Shown piece after piece: positions 57,850 to 64,000 of a stretch of DNA of 64,000 nt (positions are counted from its first letter, which is position 1; the number at the start of each line of letters is the position of its first letter). The notes beneath the pieces are model-generated. The model did no database searches and was not told the DNA's origin. It saw only the letters and a program-made list of their open reading frames with translations. The DNA is from CBFDBF01 sp050291465 (GTDB lineage Bacteria; Pseudomonadota; Gammaproteobacteria; Chromatiales; Chromatiaceae). The DNA lies in NCBI GenBank assembly GCA_050291465.1, contig JBNKJV010000005.1, positions 1 through 64,000 on the forward strand, in the 5' to 3' direction. Made by a program: the position numbers and the translations under genes.

Positions 57850-59990
57850 TTCCCGTTGCTGTTGAGCAGATACTCCGCCAGGAGCAGCGTGCGTTGCACC
57901 ATGCTGATACGCGAAATCGCCTCCTGTCCGGTGTAAAGGCCGCGAGCCTCGGGACCCAGTCCGCAAATGACGGGCACCTTCGGCGGTACCAGTCCGGCGA
58001 CCGAAGGCCACAGGCTGGTCTCGGTGTTCAAAGGGATATCCCATTTCTCCGCCGTATTGCGTAATTGTTTGAGTATTACGGAATTGATACGGCGCGAGGG
58101 CATGGCGGGCCGTGCCGACAGCAGCGCAAGTTCCGCCTGCTGGCGGTCAAGCACTTCCCGAATTCGTTCCTCCAGTTGATCCGCCGCGCGGATGTTGGGA
58201 AAAGAGGTCTGCAGAGTGGCGTCAACACGATGCGGCAGCAACCGGGGATAGGCCTGGGTGTGCAGTTCCACCGTGGAGACGGCCAGCCTGGCCTTGCGAT
58301 CGTTCAACTGGGCGATGTCCTCCAACGCGCTAAGGGCTCGCAGCATCACCTCGGGGCGTTTCCCCTGCTGACCCAGCTTGCGAGGTCTACCGCGGAACAC
58401 GGCTCGATAGCGTCGTTGGCCGCGCCGGCCGACAACCAGGCTGTTGTTGGTGTTGGCGGGGCGCAGCACCAACACCTCTTTGGCCATGGCTGTGGCGCGC
58501 TCTATATATTCCGCACTCTCATCGCAATCCCGGCCTTCATCCGCGTAGATCATCACCCCCAGGGGGATATCCTTGATCTTGCGCGCATGATGCAGGGCTT
58601 TAAGCACATACTCCAGCTGCACCAGAGGGCCGCGGGAAGCACCGATACCTTCCCCGTAGAGCCATTCCGGGTCACGGTGAAAATGCTCTCCACCCATGGA
58701 AGGATTGAACGGGACATCGATGTGGCAGATCAGGAGTGTGCCGTTCTTCAGACCCTTGTGGCTCTCCCAGGTCCAGATATGAGGAGTGTCGCTGTACTCT
58801 TCCACCGGATTCAGACCCACATCCCGCATCACGTTGGAGACCTCTTGCGCGGCGTGCCGTATACCCACCGGATCGTTGCTGCGGCTGGAGAGGTTGACCC
58901 AATGCTCAATGCGTTTTTCCAGCCGGTCGCGGCGCTCGGTGAGATAGGCAAAGACCCGTTCCGAGGGGGTCCTGCGGGTACGGGCGAGTTCCGGTGGATT
59001 GGGTGTGCCGAAATAGCGTGCCGCCGCCACCTCCACCAGGCGATTCACCAGGGCGGCGAAATCCAGTCCCATGGCCGCCGCAGCCGCCACGTAGGAGCCG
59101 TGTTCTCCGAGGCTCGGCAGACTGTTGACCTCCAGGATATAGAGGTTGCCGTCGTCGTCCAGGCGCATATCCACACGGGCGCAGTCGTAACAGCCGAGTA
59201 CGGTAAAGGCTTTGGTAGCGATTTCCTGAGCCTTCTGAGTAAGTTCGGCCGGAATCGGCGCCGGGCAGAGGACCGAGACCTCTCGGCCGGACTTATGTTT
59301 TTTGTCTTCTTCCGTATAGATGCGGGGTCCGCCCTCGCCGAACTGCAGTTCGGCGGGAATGAACGCTTCCGGAGGACCATTGCCCAGGAGTCCCACGTTG
59401 ATCTCCCGGCCTTCAATATACTGCTCAACCAGAACCGCCTGATTGAACTCTTTGAAAATGGTATCCGCCGCTTCCCTTAGCTCAACCTCGTCATTGACGA
59501 TGCGAAGCCCGAAAGAGACCGCTTCGTTTTTCGGTTTAACGATCAGAGGAAATTCCAGCTCCGGCATCTCGAAACCGGGTGCATCGAGCACCGCGAAGGC
59601 CGGGGTGGGTACGCCGTTCTGAACGAACAGCATCTTGGCCACCACTTTGTCCAGGGCCAGGGAGTGGGCGAGCGGCCCGGAACCGACATAGGGTACGCCG
59701 ACCATTTCCAGGATCCCGGGGACATGGGTATATCGGGCCTGCCCCTGGATGCCGTAACTGAGGTTGAAGGCCATTCCGGGACGCTCACCCACGAGGGTGC
59801 GGGGCATGAACTCCTCCAGGTTGTCGATCAGGTCCTTGTCCCCTTCAAAAGCCCCTACCTGATGTCCTCCCCTCTTCAGTGAATCAGTAATCCGGCGAAT
59901 GGCTGCCAGACCGTATTTTTCCCGGTTCGGTTGCCCGAACAGATTGATGACTTTCTTGGATTCGCGATTGTAGATAACGGCGATTTTCAT
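57846..59990 (-). CDS. ATP-grasp (Ddl-like) fused to M20-type peptidase domain
   Basis: Protein of 714 aa from ATG 59990, five nt after AAGGA; the frame opens at 60014. Residues about 1-310 are a D-Ala-D-Ala-ligase-like ATP-grasp: PYVGSGPLAHSLALDKVVAKML, FPLIVKPKNE, and the metal site YILEVNSLPSLGEHGS. From about 340 follows a domain with zinc-peptidase (M20-like) marks: LLICHIDVPF (HxD), YADEGRDCDES and a late AYPRLLPHRVDATLQ. A ligase and a hydrolase in one chain is unusual; it may build a peptide from, and trim, the same amino acid. First gene of the operon with Ggt and FGA-like. Confidence 0.85.
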   Translation of the reverse strand: MKIAVIYNRESKKVINLFGQPNREKYGLAAIRRITDSLKRGGHQVGAFEGDKDLIDNLEEFMPRTLVGERPGMAFNLSYGIQGQARYTHVPGILEMVGVPYVGSGPLAHSLALDKVVAKMLFVQNGVPTPAFAVLDAPGFEMPELEFPLIVKPKNEAVSFGLRIVNDEVELREAADTIFKEFNQAVLVEQYIEGREINVGLLGNGPPEAFIPAELQFGEGGPRIYTEEDKKHKSGREVSVLCPAPIPAELTQKAQEIATKAFTVLGCYDCARVDMRLDDDGNLYILEVNSLPSLGEHGSYVAAAAAMGLDFAALVNRLVEVAAARYFGTPNPPELARTRRTPSERVFAYLTERRDRLEKRIEHWVNLSSRSNDPVGIRHAAQEVSNVMRDVGLNPVEEYSDTPHIWTWESHKGLKNGTLLICHIDVPFNPSMGGEHFHRDPEWLYGEGIGASRGPLVQLEYVLKALHHARKIKDIPLGVMIYADEGRDCDESAEYIERATAMAKEVLVLRPANTNNSLVVGRRGQRRYRAVFRGRPRKLGQQGKRPEVMLRALSALEDIAQLNDRKARLAVSTVELHTQAYPRLLPHRVDATLQTSFPNIRAADQLEERIREVLDRQQAELALLSARPAMPSRRINSVILKQLRNTAEKWDIPLNTETSLWPSVAGLVPPKVPVICGLGPEARGLYTGQEAISRISMVQRTLLLAEYLLNSNGK

Positions 59991-60260
59991 CGGGTCCTTC
60001 TTGGTCTTATGCAATGGTTGAACTTAGTCCTCGCGACCGATAGCGATGCGTGACCCGGCCGGTCGTAATGGCGCCGAAGCGGCTAAAATCAATTGCGCTA
60101 TTCAGGTAACTATAGATTAAGAATCAATAAGTTAAACAAATCAATAAAATATTTCCTTCATGGGGAATTGCGATTATCATTGGCGAAAAATAGCCGGCTG
60201 TTTCCGGAGCTTTTTACCGTCGGCAGAACAGATTCGTCTGACCCCGGATGTCGCAGATTC

Positions 60261-61013
60261 ATGCACGGACTAAAACAGAGAAGTTTCCCCCGCATAAGCA
60301 GATTCGAGTATGAGCCCGAGACTATTATTGCGGGTAAGTACAAGATACTGGAGCGATTAGGTGCAGGCTGGGAGGGGGAGGTCTACCTGATCAAGGAAAC
60401 AACCACCGGCATTGAGCGCACCGCAAAGTTTTTCTATCCGCAGCGGAATCAACGGGACAAGGCACTGAAGTTTTATGCCAGAAAACTGCATAAGCTCCGT
60501 CAGTGCCACATGGTTATTCAATACCATACGCAGGAAAGAACGACATATAGCGGGGTTCCGATCTCCTTTCTGGTATCGGAATATGTGCATGGTGAGTTGT
60601 TATCCGAATTTCTGAAACGCCAGCCCGGGAAACGACTGTCTTCGTTTCAGGCAGTCCACCTGTTACACGCCCTGGCGAAAGGTATCGCTTGTATACATCA
60701 GAAGAACGAATATCACGGTGATCTGCATCCGGACAATATCATCGTTGAAAGATACGGGTTGACCTTCGAACTCAGATTGCTGGATATGTTCCACTGGGGT
60801 CAGCCCAGCGCATCCAATATACGAAACGATGTGGTCGATCTTGTCAGGATTTTCTATGACGCCCTGGGCGGGCAGAAGTGGTATGCGAAACACGGAGAAG
60901 AGATCAAATATATCTGCTGCGGACTCAAGCGTTCTCTGATCACCAAAAAGTTTCGCACCGCGGAACAGTTGCGTGCCCATCTTGAGCTAATGAACTGGAG
61001 TAACGGTTTATAG
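60261..61013 (+). CDS. Protein kinase-like protein
   Basis: Eukaryotic-like kinase fold, 250 aa from ATG 60261 (the frame opens at TTG 60093, but that adds an unlikely basic tail). The glycine loop is LGAGWEGEVYL, the ATP lysine is in RTAKFF, and the catalytic loop is YHGDLHPDNIIVE. The DFG position reads LDMFHWG, a departure from DFG. It keeps the catalytic Asp and Asn, so it may be active, perhaps on a protein or a small molecule such as a sugar or amino acid. It is convergent with ectC. A link to ectoine metabolism is only positional. Confidence 0.82.
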   Translation: MHGLKQRSFPRISRFEYEPETIIAGKYKILERLGAGWEGEVYLIKETTTGIERTAKFFYPQRNQRDKALKFYARKLHKLRQCHMVIQYHTQERTTYSGVPISFLVSEYVHGELLSEFLKRQPGKRLSSFQAVHLLHALAKGIACIHQKNEYHGDLHPDNIIVERYGLTFELRLLDMFHWGQPSASNIRNDVVDLVRIFYDALGGQKWYAKHGEEIKYICCGLKRSLITKKFRTAEQLRAHLELMNWSNGL

Positions 61014-61067
61014 GGAAACCACCCGGCAGGTTTGCCCGAGGTGCAGTTGTATATGATCGACTCTCTG

Positions 61068-61481
61068 TTATCTTTCTGTTTCCGGAGGAGTGTCTTCGAT
61101 CAGGGGGTAGACGCCTTCCCGGTCATGCACTTCCGAACCGGTAAGAGCAGGGTTGAAGACACAAATCATGCGCATATCTTTTCGCGCGCGAAGGTAGTGG
61201 CGCTCGTGGCCGTTCAGGGCGTACATGGAGCCGTCGCTGATCTGATGAATTTCGCCGCTCTCGAGATCCTCGATCTCACCCTCGCCGGCAACACAATAAA
61301 CCGCCTCAAGATGGTTTTTGTAGTGGATAAAGGTTTCCGTGCCGGCATAGATAGTAGTGTCGTGAAGCGAAAATCCCATCTCTTCGTGGCGTAACAGCAG
61401 ACGTCGGCTGACCCAGTTACCGTTTTCCGCTGCGACGTCCCGTTCCGTGCCGATGACCTCCTGCAGGTGTCGCACGATCAT
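61068..61481 (-). CDS. ectC: L-ectoine synthase
   Basis: Closes gamma-N-acetyl-diaminobutyrate to ectoine by loss of water. A cupin protein of 137 aa, the normal size. N-terminus MIVRHLQEVIGTERDV and the metal-binding cupin core EETFIHYKNHLEAVYCVAGEGEIED are canonical. Overlaps ectB by 4 nt (61478-61481). Ectoine is the compatible solute built under salt stress. No hydroxylase gene (ectD) and no aspartokinase gene follow in the window. Confidence 0.97.
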   Translation of the reverse strand: MIVRHLQEVIGTERDVAAENGNWVSRRLLLRHEEMGFSLHDTTIYAGTETFIHYKNHLEAVYCVAGEGEIEDLESGEIHQISDGSMYALNGHERHYLRARKDMRMICVFNPALTGSEVHDREGVYPLIEDTPPETER

Positions 61482-62755
61482 AACGGATCTCCGGCTAACG
61501 ATTCCTGCTTCTCCTGAACCAGTTCGCCGATAGCGTCGTCGATGATCTGCAGTCCTTCTCTGAGGGTCTGTTCCTCAATGATCAGGGGGGGCAGGAATTT
61601 TACCACCTGGCTTTCCGCGCCGGCGGTTTCGATTACAAGATTCTTTTCAAAGGCTCTGGTGGATACCGCTTCGGCAAAACCCTGCTGGGGAAATTCCAGG
61701 CCCCATATCATACCCCTACCTCGCGTCTTGATCCGCAGGGTCGGATATTTTTCCGCAATCCGCTCCAGCTCTTCGCGCATGATTTCCTCTTTGTACGCGA
61801 TGGAGCGGGAGAGGTCGTCGTTGTCCCAATAGGCAAGCTGTTGGGTGGCGGCGACGAACGCGAGATTATTTCCGCGGAAAGTACCGGTATGCTCTCCCGG
61901 CTGCCACTGGTCCAGTTCAGGACGCATTAACAGGATTGCCATGGGTAGCCCGCCGCCGATGGATTTTGACAGAGCCACCATATCGGGCTTGATTCCGGCA
62001 TCCTCGAAACTGAAAAAGCTGCCGGTACGTCCATTACCTACCTGGATATCGTCAATGATCAACAGGATGTCGAATTCATGACAGAGTTGCGCCAGCTTAC
62101 GCAGCCATTCCCGGCTGGCAACATTAACCCCGCCCTCTCCCTGGACCGTTTCGGCAATAATGGCGGCCGGTGTATCTACGCCGCTGCTTCCATCAGAGAT
62201 GAATTTGCGCAGATACTCTATTGTGTCCACGTCCGGGCCGAGATAGCCGTCGAAGGGCAGGCTGTCGGCATTGTTGCGAGCACCGTAGGATTCATCACGG
62301 TAATAATCGTTGCCGGTAATCGCCAATGAACCCATGGTTAAACCGTGATAGCCGTTGGTGAAGGCAATGATGTTGGAGCGCCGTTTTACCATACGCGCCA
62401 GCTTTAGTGCCGTTTCTACCGCATTGGTCCCGGTAGGGCCGGTGAACTGTATTTTGTACTCTAGATTCCGCGGGGTAAGGATGGTGTCCTGGAATTTTTG
62501 CAGAAACGCGCGTTTTGCCACTGTCGCCTTGTCCAACCCGTGCACGATGCCGTCCCTTTCCAGATATTCCAGCATAGCCTTCTTTGCCACCGGATTGTTG
62601 TGGCCGTAATTCAGGGTTCCGGCCCCGGCAAAAAAATCGATAAAGCGGTTGCCCTGTTCGTCAAACAGGTAAGCGCCCTGTGCGGTGTCGAATACTACAG
62701 GGAAGGAACGTACATAGCCGCGTACGTTAGATTCCAGTTCCTCAAAAATTCTCAT
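61478..62755 (-). CDS. ectB: L-2,4-diaminobutyrate:2-oxoglutarate transaminase
   Basis: Second-step enzyme of ectoine synthesis: converts aspartate-semialdehyde to L-2,4-diaminobutyrate with glutamate as donor. Class III aminotransferase of 425 aa, with PLP-binding Lys in ALSKSIGGGLPMA and the motif ILLIIDDIQVGNGRTG. N-terminus MRIFEELESNVRGYVRSFP is typical EctB. Its start lies 34 nt after ectA, and it overlaps ectC by 4 nt. Confidence 0.97.
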   Translation of the reverse strand: MRIFEELESNVRGYVRSFPVVFDTAQGAYLFDEQGNRFIDFFAGAGTLNYGHNNPVAKKAMLEYLERDGIVHGLDKATVAKRAFLQKFQDTILTPRNLEYKIQFTGPTGTNAVETALKLARMVKRRSNIIAFTNGYHGLTMGSLAITGNDYYRDESYGARNNADSLPFDGYLGPDVDTIEYLRKFISDGSSGVDTPAAIIAETVQGEGGVNVASREWLRKLAQLCHEFDILLIIDDIQVGNGRTGSFFSFEDAGIKPDMVALSKSIGGGLPMAILLMRPELDQWQPGEHTGTFRGNNLAFVAATQQLAYWDNDDLSRSIAYKEEIMREELERIAEKYPTLRIKTRGRGMIWGLEFPQQGFAEAVSTRAFEKNLVIETAGAESQVVKFLPPLIIEEQTLREGLQIIDDAIGELVQEKQESLAGDPL

Positions 62756-62789
62756 AATGGTTGATCTAACCTCTGATATGGATAACTAG

Positions 62790-63317
62790 TTACTGCCGGG
62801 CCGGCGTCGGCCGCTGAACAGGATGGATGGTGAACAGTGATTCCGGCTCGTGATTCTTGTGCGGGAACCACTCTGCCTTGAAATAGTCCGGTCGCTCCAG
62901 CAGGTCGGCGTTAACCCTTTGCGCCAACGCTCTGAACAACGCCCTGGAAGGCTCGTTGGAGGGGGTGATGGTAGTTTGGATGGTTTTGATATCGTTGCAG
63001 GACTCCTGCTGCAGCAACCACAGTAACATCTGCAGGGCCAGCCCTTGTTTGCGTGCACTGGCGGCTACTCCGATTTGCCAAACGAACAGCACGTCAGGGG
63101 TCCGCGGAGGGATATAGGCGGATACCATGCCCACGATTTCTCCCTCATGCTCGGCAACCGCGCAGGTATCGGCGAAGTGTTCGCCGAGCAGGAAATAGGC
63201 GTACGGCGAATTCAGGTCAAGAACACCGGTATCCTTAACCAGTTGCCAGATCATGGATCCGTCAACGGGCCGGGGTGTTCGAAGTGAAACGGTTATATCA
63301 GGCAGACTGATCTGCAA
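62790..63317 (-). CDS. ectA: L-2,4-diaminobutyrate acetyltransferase
   Basis: Acetylates L-2,4-diaminobutyrate at the gamma-amino group, the third step before EctC. GNAT protein of 175 aa with the EctA start SLRTPRPVDGSMIWQLVKDTGVLDLNSPYAY and the CoA-binding QIGVAASARKQGLALQML. First gene of ectA-ectB-ectC. A 62-aa membrane protein gene lies 23 nt upstream and probably shares the transcript. Confidence 0.97.
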   Translation of the reverse strand: MQISLPDITVSLRTPRPVDGSMIWQLVKDTGVLDLNSPYAYFLLGEHFADTCAVAEHEGEIVGMVSAYIPPRTPDVLFVWQIGVAASARKQGLALQMLLWLLQQESCNDIKTIQTTITPSNEPSRALFRALAQRVNADLLERPDYFKAEWFPHKNHEPESLFTIHPVQRPTPARQ

Positions 63318-63339
63318 AACGGGACCTCATGACTTCCGC

Positions 63340-63528
63340 TTACTGGTTCGCTACTGAGCGGAGTATGTCCCCCATATCAAGCAGACCCAGAAGTCCGAGA
63401 ATGACGACTACCGCCGTCAGTACCAGTAAAAACAGAAAGAAGGCGAGTACCGGGTGCCTTTTCCTTTTTCGGAAAAGGGCCCGTGGTTGCTTGCTTTCTG
63501 ATAATCTGGACAGGTCTCTCTTTGACAT
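63340..63528 (-). CDS. Small membrane protein preceding ectA
   Basis: A 62-aa protein with a basic N-terminus (RALFRKRKRHP) and one long hydrophobic segment (residues about 28-50, LAFFLFLLVLTAVVVILGLLGLL). Same strand as ectA with a 22-nt gap. I do not recognise the family, and it is not part of the standard ect operon. Confidence 0.65.
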   Translation of the reverse strand: MSKRDLSRLSESKQPRALFRKRKRHPVLAFFLFLLVLTAVVVILGLLGLLDMGDILRSVANQ

Positions 63529-63730
63529 CGAATCCTTGAAGATTTCCCGGGCGGCGTATGCCGGAAACGCAGCTGGATTACAGGAAAGGGCGATATATCA
63601 CCGCAGAGTGATAATCCTTAGTATTCTAAATAATATCTCCCTATTGATCAAGGAGCCATGGCGTTACGTATTAATCAGAGTGAAGTTTTTCTATAACAAT
63701 AATTTAGAAATCGAAGTATATTAGGCAGAT
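63529..63730. promoter_or_regulatory. Divergent control region of ectoine operon and ectR
   Basis: AT-rich spacer between divergent genes. In methylotrophs and others, EctR1 binds next to the ectA promoter and represses it. Several TATA-like strings (AATAATATC, TATAACAATAATTTAGAA) lie at 63630-63720, but I cannot fix a -10 or an operator by eye. Confidence 0.5.
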
Positions 63731-64000
63731 ATGAGTTCGGAAAAAGATATAACGGACGAGGTGCTGATCGCGATCCGGCGGGTTATCCGGGCGGTTGATC
63801 TGCACTCCAGAAGACTGAGTCAGAGCTACAATCTGACCGGGCCACAGGCCCTGGTACTGAAGGAGATCGCGGGGAAACAGAGTATCTCGGCCGGGGAGCT
63901 CGCAAAACAGGTGAGTCTTAGTCAGGCTACGATAACGGATATTGTTAAGAGACTGGAACAGCGCGGGATGGTCACCCGCGTGCGTGACTCGAAGGATCGT
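63731..64000 (+). CDS. ectR: MarR-family regulator, EctR-like (partial)
   Basis: Begins at ATG 63731 and is cut by the end of the window after 90 codons. The winged-helix DNA-binding region is visible: QALVLKEIAGKQSISAGELAKQVSLSQATITDIVKRLEQRGMV. Together with the divergent ectABC genes this points to EctR, a repressor of ectoine synthesis at low salt. The gene symbol is given on context and family, not on the complete sequence. Confidence 0.85.
   Translation, partial: MSSEKDITDEVLIAIRRVIRAVDLHSRRLSQSYNLTGPQALVLKEIAGKQSISAGELAKQVSLSQATITDIVKRLEQRGMVTRVRDSKDR

Noticed and set aside
58065..59480. 471-codon open frame on the plus strand
   Set aside because: It is antisense to the ATP-grasp/M20 gene, which has clear motifs; high GC keeps the opposite frame open, and the translation shows no domain.

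Overview
The window comes from the chromosome of an ectoine-making gammaproteobacterium, most like halophilic or haloalkaliphilic Chromatiales/sulfur-oxidiser relatives. This is inferred from gene content only: ectABC with a divergent EctR-type regulator, a split YeeE/YedE sulfur-compound transporter, a class I cytochrome c, tandem Slp lipoproteins, several PEP-CTERM proteins (surface proteins sorted by exosortase in Gram-negative bacteria that make exopolysaccharide), and fairly high GC. No rRNA, tRNA, CRISPR array, insertion sequence or prophage was seen.

Layout. 1-3.8 kb: YgjP-like metallopeptidase, an autotransporter and a lipoprotein hydrolase. 3.7-9.2 kb (minus): a four-gene metabolic operon (ATP-grasp enzyme, short AMP-forming ligase, LeuB/Icd-type dehydrogenase, isochorismatase-aldehyde dehydrogenase fusion) whose product I cannot name. 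9.8-10.8 kb: YeeE/YedE pair. 11.4-13.8 kb: small protein, radical SAM/SPASM enzyme, secreted protein and lipoprotein, resembling a peptide- or protein-maturation cassette. 14.1-16.7 kb: six small, mostly exported proteins of metal-handling type (DUF2946-like, DUF411, DUF4399, DUF302, a Met/Gln-rich repeat protein, an HMA-like protein). 16.8-23.3 kb: diguanylate cyclase, ndk, a CARDB protein, and an RNA-handling group (two RRM proteins plus RhlE-like helicase).

23.5-34 kb: an accessory region with four PEP-CTERM proteins, two of them papain/C39-like, a second CARDB protein, an AT-rich three-gene insert, a decayed DUF2007 copy and many small unknown genes. Two PEP-CTERM genes share a sigma-54 promoter and a 20-nt identical upstream element at the same spacing. 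34-45.5 kb: EamA exporter, a large STAND/BTAD regulator, then a PEP-CTERM repeat protein and a YadA-like trimeric adhesin. The adhesin and the PEP-CTERM gene have duplicated upstream regions, and the second copy carries the decayed 3' end of the regulator gene. An unknown protein and a seventh-region PEP-CTERM protein follow.

45.6-55.3 kb: two Slp lipoproteins, cytochrome c, CorA/ZntB transporter, MscS channel, an HlyD-ABC exporter operon, a Cache-HAMP-MCP-CZB chemoreceptor and an O-methyltransferase. 55.5-60 kb (minus): a tightly overlapped operon of a Ddl-like ATP-grasp/M20 fusion, gamma-glutamyltransferase and N-formylglutamate amidohydrolase-like protein. 60.2-64 kb: a small protein kinase-like gene, ectC-ectB-ectA, a 62-aa membrane protein and the start of an ectR-like gene cut by the window end.

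Taken together the window joins osmoprotection (ectoine, MscS), surface/adhesion functions (PEP-CTERM, YadA, autotransporter) and two small-molecule operons that look undescribed. Protein coordinates are firm where start codons have clear ribosome binding sites; functions of the unnamed operons are inference.
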